Source: a bacterium (GTDB taxonomy: Bacteria > Verrucomicrobiota > Verrucomicrobiia > Limisphaerales > UBA11358). Taken from it: DNA of 57,737 nucleotides. The stretch spans positions 1 through 57,737 of the forward strand of contig JAKALA010000019.1 in NCBI GenBank assembly GCA_021813325.1. Reading direction: 5' to 3'. The translations under genes and the position numbers were made by a program. Position 1 is the stretch's first letter, and every line of letters begins with the position of its first letter. Shown piece by piece: positions 17,426-25,928 of the stretch. Below the pieces are notes generated by a model, which was given only the letters and a program-made list of their open reading frames with translations, was not told where the DNA came from and did not search any database.

Positions 17426-18756
17426 TAAAATTTCCACATGACGTCCGCCATGGCGTGGATGGCACCGGAATTTGGCTTGCCAGAGGTGTTTTTGATGAGG
17501 TCGTTGGCGTAACAAGTGAAGGTCAGGCTCAACGAGTCGGTAAGATTGTAATTGGCTTTGACCAAATGACCTTTGATGTTAGTTCCACCAGAGATGCCGG
17601 TCGGAGCGCCGAAATAGGCGGCGTTGTCATCGTCAACAAGCTGGGCATACCAGGCATCTGATTCAAGGTATTCGTAGCGGTAGGATAAGTCCCAATTGTG
17701 TTTTTTGCCGGCTTTGCCGAACGTGACGCCCGCCCAGAAACCGTTATTATTGGAAGGGGCGCCTGGATTGTTCATGAATTCGCCGGCCAGCTTGATGGGA
17801 AACTTGCCTTGATAGAGCGGAAAACTATTCAGTGTGTAGGTCACACTGGCGTCGGCAATTAATGGATTGAAATTATAAGCGGGGGCATTTCCGGCCCCGA
17901 GGGTGTTGCCATAGTTGTATAATTTGATGGTGTTGGTGGTGGTGAGCTGTCCCGGGCTGACAATTTGGAATCCGCCTGCGCCGATGGTGCTGGACAACTT
18001 GTCGTTCCATTTGGAATTCAAAGTCACCTCGCCACCATACATGAACGGATCATGGGTCGAGCTGGCAACCTCTGCCAGCACCAAACCTGCGCCGGCAAAG
18101 GTGATGTTTTGCCGGTCGTTGAGGGTGTATTTACCCGTTAACGCGCCGCCTTCGGGCGTAAGGTCCGGATCAAACACCATGGGCGTGAAATGAAACGGGT
18201 TGTCCATTTTACCAATGGTGCTGGACAGCATCCAGGTGCCATCGTTGATCGGCGTCCATTTGCCGTAGGCCGCGTCGATGTAAATGTTCTTCTTGGTCGA
18301 AAGATCCTGCAGGGTTTGGTTGTTTGAGAGCGGGCCGCCATCACCGGAACCCAGGCGGAAACCAACTTCAAGATTGTCTTTCATGTTTACGACCAAGCCG
18401 GCGCGAATACGGTAGCGCAGCCGGCCGCGATCCGTGGTGTAATCACTGCCCAAATAATCGTAGCGTCCGCGGAAATCGCCGCTGAACTTATAGCCGGTCA
18501 CCCAGTCGGGCATGCCGGTCATTTTGCCGAATGCTTTGTTGAAATTGTTTGTGAAACTGCTGTTGTAATCTTGCTGATTCTCCAAACGCAACTGTTTGGC
18601 TTCATCGGTGGTCAGAACGCCCTTTTGCTCCAGTTTGTTGATGAGAGCGTCGCCGGCCACATCGGCCTGGGCGTGGCTTGCCAGCATGGCGGTGGCGGTG
18701 GCCCCGGCCAATAGCGTCATTTTATGGGTCAATTTATTTGGTTTGTGTTTGTTCAT
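17425..18756 (-). CDS. Outer-membrane porin, probably for phosphate
   Basis: 443 residues from the ATG at 18756. A long signal peptide (ending S-H-A-Q-A) precedes an N-terminal helical stretch (K-G-V-L-T-T-D-E-A-K-Q-L) and then alternating beta strands to a C-terminal M-W-K-F, the terminal aromatic typical of outer-membrane barrels. It resembles OprP/PhoE-class or putative porins seen in Verrucomicrobia. Leading the pst operon behind a PHO-like site, it most likely lets phosphate or phosphorylated compounds cross the outer membrane. The specificity is inference from context. Confidence 0.8.
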   Translation of the reverse strand: MNKHKPNKLTHKMTLLAGATATAMLASHAQADVAGDALINKLEQKGVLTTDEAKQLRLENQQDYNSSFTNNFNKAFGKMTGMPDWVTGYKFSGDFRGRYDYLGSDYTTDRGRLRYRIRAGLVVNMKDNLEVGFRLGSGDGGPLSNNQTLQDLSTKKNIYIDAAYGKWTPINDGTWMLSSTIGKMDNPFHFTPMVFDPDLTPEGGALTGKYTLNDRQNITFAGAGLVLAEVASSTHDPFMYGGEVTLNSKWNDKLSSTIGAGGFQIVSPGQLTTTNTIKLYNYGNTLGAGNAPAYNFNPLIADASVTYTLNSFPLYQGKFPIKLAGEFMNNPGAPSNNNGFWAGVTFGKAGKKHNWDLSYRYEYLESDAWYAQLVDDDNAAYFGAPTGISGGTNIKGHLVKANYNLTDSLSLTFTCYANDLIKNTSGKPNSGAIHAMADVMWKF

Positions 18757-18800
18757 AACAGTTAGACAGTCTTGAAACGCCGACATAATGATGACTCAAA

Positions 18801-18840
18801 GTTACGGAAAAACGTCGGTAAGGTTACAAAATGGTGACAA
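18801..18840. promoter_or_regulatory. PHO-box-like repeat array between the porin and DUF47-pit operons
   Basis: Four 7-mers spaced 11 bp apart: GTTACGG, ACGTCGG, GTTACAA, GTGACAA (starts 18801, 18812, 18823, 18834). Read leftward the best pair is TTGTCAC-CATT-TTGTAAC. The array sits in the 172-bp divergent gap and could serve both operons. Confidence 0.5.
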
Positions 18841-18928
18841 CAATGACTTTGCGGCTTGTGGTTGGCCCGATAAATAGCAAAATCCGTGCGGCTTGTTTCG
18901 CCTTTTTCGTTAAAATCAGAAGACAATT

Positions 18929-19558
18929 ATGTTCTCACTTCAGAAACTGTTCGGCAAAGAAGACCGTTTTCAGGAATTGCTGGAAGCGGCGGCCAAGGAA
19001 TCCCACGAAAGTGTGCGGCTGGTGATTGAGTTGATGAAATCGCCGCGGAATTCGCAAACGTATGACGATCTCATCCTGACGCGCCGCAAGGAGAAGAAGA
19101 TTTCCGAGCAAATTTCCAGTGAACTCGTCCAGACCTTCATCACCGGGCTGGAACGTGAAGACATCGAAGCTTTGGCGCGCGGCTTGTATCGCATTGCCAA
19201 GGCCTCCGAAAAACTGGCGGAACGTCTGGTCATGGCCGGCAAGCACATTGACGGGCTGGACTTCACCATGCAGGCCGAAATGATGGCCAAAGCCACGGAC
19301 GCGGTGCATGGCATGGTGCAGCAGCTCCGCGACATGAAGGATTTGGAGAAGATCAAGAACTTCAACGATCGTTTGCAGTTGGTCGAACTCGAAGCGGACA
19401 AATACATGAACGAACTGCTGCGCGAGATTTACAGTGGCAAACACGAGCCGCTGCGCGCCATGATCATCCGCGACATCAATGAGCTGATGGAGAAGGTGAT
19501 CGACCGGTGTCACGACACCGGGGTGGTGGTGATGCACGTGGTCCTCAAAAACTCCTGA
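18929..19558 (+). CDS. DUF47/PhoU-like protein, PiT partner
   Basis: 209 residues, all helical and charged. It belongs to the DUF47 (distant PhoU) family whose genes usually precede a PiT transporter; proposed to regulate low-affinity phosphate uptake. Clear PhoU-like features include L-A-R-G-L-Y-R-I-A-K-A-S-E-K and the C-terminal I-N-E-L-M-E-K-V-I-D-R-C-H-D. GAAGACAAT upstream is a weak ribosome site. It is followed by the transporter 5 bp later. Confidence 0.88.
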   Translation: MFSLQKLFGKEDRFQELLEAAAKESHESVRLVIELMKSPRNSQTYDDLILTRRKEKKISEQISSELVQTFITGLEREDIEALARGLYRIAKASEKLAERLVMAGKHIDGLDFTMQAEMMAKATDAVHGMVQQLRDMKDLEKIKNFNDRLQLVELEADKYMNELLREIYSGKHEPLRAMIIRDINELMEKVIDRCHDTGVVVMHVVLKNS

Positions 19559-19563
19559 CAATC

Positions 19564-20955
19564 ATGCTCCTGGCTTTCACGGTCATACTGGTGGCGTTGA
19601 TCTTCACCTATACCAACGGGTTTCACGACACGGCCAATGCCATCGCCACCGTGGTGGGCACCAAGGTGCTGACGCCGCGCCAGGCCATTTTGCTGGCGGC
19701 GGTGACCAATCTTTTCGGCGCCTTTTTTGGACTGGCCGTGGCCAAAACCATTTCCAGCGGGCTGGTTGAGGCTCAATTCATCACCGAAGGCGTTTTGGTT
19801 TGCGGCCTGATTGCGGCAATCGGCTGGAACCTGTTGACCTGGTATTTCGGCATGCCCTCCAGTTCCAGCCACGCGTTGGTCGGCTGTCTCATTGGCGCGG
19901 CGCTGGCTTACGCGGTCTGCGCGAACGACCAGAAACCGCTCGTCGATCAAGGCGGCAAACCGATGTCCGTTTGGAGCGCCGTCAAATGGACCGCAGTGAA
20001 GGACAAAAAGGAAAAGCAACTGCTCCCGGCGCCGCCGGAAATGGTCGCCGCCTTGGGCGACGGGATCAAAACGAATGGCACGCATAACTTTGTCATGGGC
20101 ACCAACAAGGTGCAAATGGTGGTTTTCTGCGGGCGCGCGGCTTTGGTCGAAACCGTGATCAAACCCAAGGCGGACAAAGACGGCTTGTTTTACAAAGTGG
20201 TCATGCCCATGATCACTTCACCGTTGCTGGGTTTTATCGGCGGTTTTATTTTCATGGTCTTTCTCTATTTTCTGTTGCGCAATTGGCGTCCGAGCAAAGT
20301 GGGCCGCGTCTTTGGCCGGTTGCAACTTTGCAGCTCCGCCTACATGGGGTTTGGCCACGGCATGAATGACGCCACCAAATGTATGGGAATTATCACGTTG
20401 GCCTTGGTGGCGGCCACCACCTCGGGCGTTTTTCATGATTTGCCATCGTGGGCCAGCTTTTTAATCACCAAGGAAGGGTCCGATCCGTATGCGTTGACCC
20501 TGGGCGATCATCTGGTCGCGGCGTTGCCCCAAAGTCTTCAGTTCGGTTACATGCCGTCGCCGGTGGATGTAAAAAGCCAGGGAATCCCGAACTGGGTGGT
20601 CGTGCTTTGCGCGCTAACCATGGCCGCCGGCACCGCCGCCGGCGGATGGCGCATCATCAAGACCATGGGACATCGCATGGTCAGGTTGCAGCCGGTTCAT
20701 GGTTTTGCCGCCGAAACCACGGCGGCCACCGTGCTGGCGGTGACCGGCACTTTGGGCATGCCGGTGTCCACCACTCATGCCATTAGTTGCAGCATCATGG
20801 GGGTCGGCTGCGCCAAACGTTTCAACGCGCTCAAGCTGGGCGTGGTGGAGCGCATCGTGTGGGCTTGGATATTGACGATTCCCGTGACCGCCGGCGCTTC
20901 CTTCTGCCTGGTCTGGCTGTGCATGAAGCTGGGAATCGTGCATCTGGCGGGCTGA
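19564..20955 (+). CDS. pit: PiT-family inorganic phosphate transporter
   Basis: 463 residues from the ATG at 19564; the longer frame overlaps DUF47. Duplicated PiT signatures are seen: T-N-G-F-H-D-T-A-N-A-I-A-T-V-V-G near the N terminus and G-H-G-M-N-D-A-T-K-C-M-G-I-I-T in the second half, plus G-M-P-S-S-S-S-H-A-L-V-G and G-M-P-V-S-T-T-H-A-I-S. It moves phosphate with H+ or Na+. A ~90-residue hydrophilic loop (about 122-210) separates the halves. It gives the cell a low-affinity route beside the Pst system. Confidence 0.93.
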   Translation: MLLAFTVILVALIFTYTNGFHDTANAIATVVGTKVLTPRQAILLAAVTNLFGAFFGLAVAKTISSGLVEAQFITEGVLVCGLIAAIGWNLLTWYFGMPSSSSHALVGCLIGAALAYAVCANDQKPLVDQGGKPMSVWSAVKWTAVKDKKEKQLLPAPPEMVAALGDGIKTNGTHNFVMGTNKVQMVVFCGRAALVETVIKPKADKDGLFYKVVMPMITSPLLGFIGGFIFMVFLYFLLRNWRPSKVGRVFGRLQLCSSAYMGFGHGMNDATKCMGIITLALVAATTSGVFHDLPSWASFLITKEGSDPYALTLGDHLVAALPQSLQFGYMPSPVDVKSQGIPNWVVVLCALTMAAGTAAGGWRIIKTMGHRMVRLQPVHGFAAETTAATVLAVTGTLGMPVSTTHAISCSIMGVGCAKRFNALKLGVVERIVWAWILTIPVTAGASFCLVWLCMKLGIVHLAG

Positions 20956-21029
20956 CCGGCCCGGCTTTTGCGGTTGGCGCGTGACAACTTGCGGCGGTGA
21001 CGGATATTTAAGAAACTCAGTCGTTCACC

Positions 21030-24000
21030 GTGAAAAATCCCTCACCCGCCAACGCGATTTGGATGATGCCGCTTAACCCGGTGGCGTTGGCTTTGATGGT
21101 TTTTTGGTTCTTGGCCAATTCCGATGGCTTCGCTGATTCCTATTGGCAAGGTGGCCCCAGTGATTTCAACGCACCCGGTTCCTGGAATCCGGCGGGTGTG
21201 CCCACCGGCGTGAATGCCTTCAATGACAGCGGTTCCAACAACGTGGTTCTAATCCAAGCCGGCGACCCGATTTGGAGTCCGTGGGACATCCGCGCCGGAG
21301 ACGGCAGCGGCACTTCTGGATCTTATCAGCAAAATGGATCAACCAACGTCGTCAATGGCTGGTTTCGTTTGGGCGATAACACCAATGCCGCCGGCTTTTA
21401 TACGTTGAACCAAGGCACGGTCAACGCGGTGTTGCAGGCCCACGTCGGCGAAATTGGCAACGGCGTTCTGAGGCTGAATGGCGGCACGTTCAACGTGGGG
21501 CAAACGCCATTTTGCCTTGGCTATGGCGACTACGGGCCGGGCGGTTCCGGCACGCTGGTCATGAATGGCGGCACGCTCAACACGGCCATCGGAGTGGATG
21601 TTTGGATTGGCGAAGGTTACAACGGCGGCGCCGGCGGCGCCGGCAACATGATCCTGTCGGGCGGCAGCGTGAATGTCGGTGGCTGGCTGGCCATCGGACG
21701 CTTTGGCGGCGTGGGCGATTTGGAACTGTCCGGCGGTTCGATCACCATGTTGCCCGGCGCCACCGGCACGTTCAATCTCGATGGCGGAGATTTGTTCGTG
21801 AGCAAAATTTCCGACAGCGGCGGCAACGGCGCCTTTAATTTCAACGGTGGCACCCTGCATGCACGCGCCAATTCCGACAATTTTTTGCAGGCCGTTCAGG
21901 GAATCCACGTGCAAACGGGCGGAGCAATCATAAATTCCGAAGGTTGCGACGTGACCATCACTCAGGCGCTTGATGGCAATGGCGGTTTGACCAAACTGGG
22001 CGTTGGGTCGCTGACATTCGGTGGCGCGCCGGCGTATTCCGGCCCAACTGTGGTGAGCAATGGCACGCTGACCGTTTTTGCCCCGAATGCATTCGCCTCG
22101 TCAAGTTGCACCGTGGCTGGCGGAGCCGCCTTTGGCATCGCGCTGACATCGGCGAAGGCGCAACTGGCCATCCCGCAACTGGCCATGGCTTCCACTGGCG
22201 GAGCCTTGAACTTCGATTTTGCCGGCACGGGCGGACAGACGTTCGCCCCGTTGCAGGTTGATTTGCTGGCGGTCGAGGGTCTGACGACGATTAATGTTTC
22301 GGGTTATAATTTTTCCGCCGGGCAATACCCGTTGATTCAATTTGGTTCCCGGACCGGCACCGGAAGTTTCACGCTGGGTTTAGTGCCGGCGGGCATGACG
22401 GCGCAACTCACCACCAACATCGCCAACCAGTCCATCGACTTGGTCGTGAGCCGCGCGGTGACCAAAAGCGCCCCGTGGCAGGCCAAACAGGCCGCGTTGA
22501 TGACCGCGTGGGCCAGTCAGGTGAATCCCACCAACGTGTTGCCGGAATATCCCCGGCCGCAAATGGTGCGTTCCAATTGGATGAATTTAAATGGCGTCTG
22601 GCAGTTTCAACCCGGCGCCACCAATGAGGCCGCGCCTGCCGGGATTAATCTGGCGGGCACCATTCTGGTGCCGTTTCCGATGGAATCCGCGCTTTCGGGC
22701 GTCATGCGGTATTACGAGAATTCCTGGTATCGGCGGAAATTTGTGGTTCCGGCGGACTGGTCCGGCCAGCGGATTCTGCTGCATTTTGAGGCGGTGAACT
22801 GGCGCTCGCACATTTATGTAAACGGGCAGAGTGTTGGCGTTCACACCGGCGGTTACGACCCTTTCAGTTTTGACATCACGCCATATCTCAACGGTGGCAC
22901 CAATGAGTTGATTGTGCAGGTTTACAGTCCTGTGGATCACGGCTCCGAGCCGCGCGGGAAGCAGACGCTGACACCGGCGGGCATCATGTTCACCTCCGCC
23001 TCCGGCATTTGGCAGACGGTCTGGCTGGAACCTGTTCCGGCATCCAGTATCAATAACATCCAGTTGCGGCCGGATATTGATAATAATCGTTTGCGGGTGG
23101 ATGTGGCCATCAGTGGCCCGACGAATCAGTTGGTGTTGAAAGCCACTGCCTTTGACGGGACCAACCAGGTGTCCGCGACGTCAAGTTCTCCCGGCAACAG
23201 TCTCTATCTGAACGTATCGTCGCCCAAACTCTGGTCGCCCACCAATCCCTTTCTCTACAACCTGCAAATTTCCTTGGTGAGCAATTCGGTTCCGATTGAT
23301 TCGATCAAAAGTTATTTTGGCATGAGAAAAATCAGCCTGGGCACCGACAACGGCTTCAAAAAAATCTGCCTGAATAATCACTTTCTGTTCGAATTTGGGC
23401 CGCTGGATCAGGGCTTCTGGCCGGATGGAGTTTATACGGCGCCCACCGATGACGCGCTGAAGAGCGACCTGAAAATGGAAAAGGCGCTGGGCTTCAACAT
23501 GGTGCGAAAACATATCAAGGTGGAACCGCGCCGTTGGTATTATTGGGCGGATAAATTGGGAATCCTCGTCTGGCAGGACATGCCCAGTTGCAATTCCTAC
23601 ACGCCCAACCCGTCGCCGCCGCCGGTGGATGCATTGGATTTTGCCGGCGAACTGACGGCCATGGTAACGAACCACTGGAACAGCCCGGCGATTATTTCCT
23701 GGATTCTGTTCAATGAAGGCCAGGGACAGCAAGGCGATGTGACCGGAACCGGTCAGGCAAGCACCGCGTATTTGGCTTCACTCGTCCGGGCGTTGGATTC
23801 CACCCGCCTGATCAACCAGGCGAGCGGCTGGATCAATTACGGGGTCGGCGATATTCTTGATGCGCATCATTATCCCGAACCTGAATGTCCGGTGAGCGCC
23901 AGCCAGGCCGTGGTGTGTGGCGAGTTCGGCGGCGTTTATTCGGCAATCCAAAATCACACGTGGACGCCAGTTTCGGGCGCGGTGACTCCCGCGCAGGCCA

Positions 24001-24722
24001 CCAATGCCGTGGCGACCCAGTTTGAAGCGCTGGCCAATCTCTTGCCGGACTTGATTCAAAACCACGGATTGAGCGCAGCGGTTTATACGGAAATCAGCGA
24101 TGTCGAAATTGAACTTGGCGGATTGATCACTTTCGATCGAAAAATCCTCAAGCCGGATCCGCTTCAAATGCAGGCGGGCATTACCGCTTTGACTGGTGCG
24201 CCCTTTCCAATCAATACGCCGTCGGTGCCAGCGCCGCTTTCAAACGCAATGATTACCGCCGGACAAACCTTGTTGGTTACCAATTCGGCAACGGATATTG
24301 ATGTCCCTTCTCAGTCATTGACCTGGAGCCTGCTCAATCCACCGGCGGGGGCAGCCATCAATGCAACCAACGGTTTGGTGCAGTGGCGGCCGACCCTGGC
24401 GCAGTCGCCTTCGACGAATGTTTTCACAGTGGTGGTTACCGACAGCGGCACTCCATCGTTAAGTGCCACGCAAACCTTCTCCGTGTTTGTGTCGAGGCCG
24501 GCGGCTCCGAAATTTTCTTCGGCTGGAGTGTTAAATGGGAAGTTTTACTGTGCGATCGCCGGCAGCCTGAGGCCGGATTATTCCATCTACACGACGACCA
24601 ATCTTTTCAATGGCTGGCAGTTGCTGCTGACCACCAATCCAAGCGCATTCCCGTTTCAATTTACGGACCCGTTTCCGGCCGGGTTCAATCAACGTTTTTA
24701 TCGGGTGTCATTGGGGCCATGA
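21030..24722 (+). CDS. Secreted GH2-type glycosidase with autotransporter-like repeats
   Basis: 1230 residues from a GTG start. An N-terminal signal/anchor is followed (about 30-470) by Gly/Asn-rich beta-helix repeats including the autotransporter-associated motif G-V-G-S-L-T-F-G-G. From about 520 a GH2 sugar-binding domain (N-L-N-G-V-W-Q-F), an immunoglobulin-like domain and a TIM barrel follow. The acid/base Glu is at ~896 (I-L-F-N-E-G-Q-G) and the nucleophile Glu at ~965 (V-C-G-E-F-G-G), so it should be catalytically active on a beta-galactoside, mannoside or glucuronide. A C-terminal Ig-like domain (about 1070-1155) and a terminal T-N-L-F-N-G-W tail complete it. Fusion of the repeat region to a GH2 enzyme is the notable part; substrate unknown. 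Confidence 0.82.
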   Translation: MKNPSPANAIWMMPLNPVALALMVFWFLANSDGFADSYWQGGPSDFNAPGSWNPAGVPTGVNAFNDSGSNNVVLIQAGDPIWSPWDIRAGDGSGTSGSYQQNGSTNVVNGWFRLGDNTNAAGFYTLNQGTVNAVLQAHVGEIGNGVLRLNGGTFNVGQTPFCLGYGDYGPGGSGTLVMNGGTLNTAIGVDVWIGEGYNGGAGGAGNMILSGGSVNVGGWLAIGRFGGVGDLELSGGSITMLPGATGTFNLDGGDLFVSKISDSGGNGAFNFNGGTLHARANSDNFLQAVQGIHVQTGGAIINSEGCDVTITQALDGNGGLTKLGVGSLTFGGAPAYSGPTVVSNGTLTVFAPNAFASSSCTVAGGAAFGIALTSAKAQLAIPQLAMASTGGALNFDFAGTGGQTFAPLQVDLLAVEGLTTINVSGYNFSAGQYPLIQFGSRTGTGSFTLGLVPAGMTAQLTTNIANQSIDLVVSRAVTKSAPWQAKQAALMTAWASQVNPTNVLPEYPRPQMVRSNWMNLNGVWQFQPGATNEAAPAGINLAGTILVPFPMESALSGVMRYYENSWYRRKFVVPADWSGQRILLHFEAVNWRSHIYVNGQSVGVHTGGYDPFSFDITPYLNGGTNELIVQVYSPVDHGSEPRGKQTLTPAGIMFTSASGIWQTVWLEPVPASSINNIQLRPDIDNNRLRVDVAISGPTNQLVLKATAFDGTNQVSATSSSPGNSLYLNVSSPKLWSPTNPFLYNLQISLVSNSVPIDSIKSYFGMRKISLGTDNGFKKICLNNHFLFEFGPLDQGFWPDGVYTAPTDDALKSDLKMEKALGFNMVRKHIKVEPRRWYYWADKLGILVWQDMPSCNSYTPNPSPPPVDALDFAGELTAMVTNHWNSPAIISWILFNEGQGQQGDVTGTGQASTAYLASLVRALDSTRLINQASGWINYGVGDILDAHHYPEPECPVSASQAVVCGEFGGVYSAIQNHTWTPVSGAVTPAQATNAVATQFEALANLLPDLIQNHGLSAAVYTEISDVEIELGGLITFDRKILKPDPLQMQAGITALTGAPFPINTPSVPAPLSNAMITAGQTLLVTNSATDIDVPSQSLTWSLLNPPAGAAINATNGLVQWRPTLAQSPSTNVFTVVVTDSGTPSLSATQTFSVFVSRPAAPKFSSAGVLNGKFYCAIAGSLRPDYSIYTTTNLFNGWQLLLTTNPSAFPFQFTDPFPAGFNQRFYRVSLGP

Positions 24723-24764
24723 ATTCCAGCCGCGCTGGATCACTGTTGCATCTTGTGAAATATT

Positions 24765-25781
24765 TCAGCCGGCGTTCTCCACCGCCCGCGCTGAAATTTG
24801 CAGCATTCGCTCAATTGGCAGCCGGGCGCGGTCGATGATTTCTTTCGGCAACTCCACCTGCGGCGCCAATTTTTTCATGCAATCGCGGACCTTTTCCAGC
24901 GTATTCAACTTCATGTATTTGCACTCGCTGCAACGACAGCCATCGGTCGGCAATTTCAGGGCATTAAACACCGGCGCACAGTAAAACTCCTTGTCTGGAC
25001 ACTCGTGGCGCATCCGGTGGATGATGCCGCTTTCGGTGACGATGACAAAGCGTTTGGCCGGACTCGCTTTGCAGTAAGTGATCATCTTTTCCGTCGAACA
25101 GACCGAATCTGCGAGTTCACGCACTTCGCGAATGCTTTCGGGATGGACGACAATCTTCGCGTCCGGGAATTGTTGTTTCGCAGCCAGAACCCGCTCGCGC
25201 TGAAATTCCATGTGCGCGTAGCAGTTACCTTTCCACAGCGTCATGGGACGACCGGTTTGCTCCATGACCCATTGACCCAAATTTTCATCCGGCACAAACA
25301 GCAGCTCCTTGTCTTTGGGCGCGGCGCGAACGATCTTTTCGGCGTTGCCGCTCGTCACGATCACATCGCATAGCGCCTTCACTGCCGCGCTGCAATTGAT
25401 GTAGGCGATGGTCCAGAAATTAGGGTTGGTGGCTTGCAGTTTTGCCAATTCTGGCGCCGGACAACTTTCCTCCAAGGAACAGCCGGCGTCGCGATCCGGC
25501 AGCACGACAATTTTGTTTGGGTTCAAAATTTTAGCCGTTTCAGCCATGAAATGAACGCCACAGAAAACAATGACATCGGCATTCGTCTTGGCCGCCTGTT
25601 GAGCCAATCCAAGAGAATCACCGACAAAATCCGCCACGTCCTGTATTTCCGGCACCTGATAATTATGCGCCAGAATCACGGCATTGAGCTGCTTCTTGAG
25701 TGTGAAAATTTCCGCTGCCAGCGGATCAAACTGGGCTTTGGCCATCACCGTGCGCGGCTGGATGTCGGCTGCATTTAACAT
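24765..25781 (-). CDS. nadA: Quinolinate synthase
   Basis: 338 residues. Condenses iminoaspartate with dihydroxyacetone phosphate to quinolinate for NAD synthesis, using a [4Fe-4S] cluster. Typical blocks are I-L-A-H-N-Y-Q-V-P-E-I-Q-D-V-A-D-F-V-G-D, F-C-G-V-H-F-M-A-E-T-A-K and V-H-P-E-S-I-R-E-V, with conserved cysteines also in Y-I-N-C-S-A and H-R-M-R-H-E-C-P. A C-terminal C-R-C-S-E-C cluster is close to the end. NadB and NadC genes are not adjacent. Confidence 0.95.
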   Translation of the reverse strand: MLNAADIQPRTVMAKAQFDPLAAEIFTLKKQLNAVILAHNYQVPEIQDVADFVGDSLGLAQQAAKTNADVIVFCGVHFMAETAKILNPNKIVVLPDRDAGCSLEESCPAPELAKLQATNPNFWTIAYINCSAAVKALCDVIVTSGNAEKIVRAAPKDKELLFVPDENLGQWVMEQTGRPMTLWKGNCYAHMEFQRERVLAAKQQFPDAKIVVHPESIREVRELADSVCSTEKMITYCKASPAKRFVIVTESGIIHRMRHECPDKEFYCAPVFNALKLPTDGCRCSECKYMKLNTLEKVRDCMKKLAPQVELPKEIIDRARLPIERMLQISARAVENAG

Positions 25782-25928
25782 GCTTGAAATTTACCGCCGT
25801 GACGCGGCTCCGTCAATGAAGTGGAATGTCCGTCGGCCATTGGTTTCACGGTGTTCTTTGGAGAAACATCGCAATATCCGGCACTTCTCGGTTGCTAAAT
25901 GTCTTGGCCAAACCATAAGCTCCACCAG

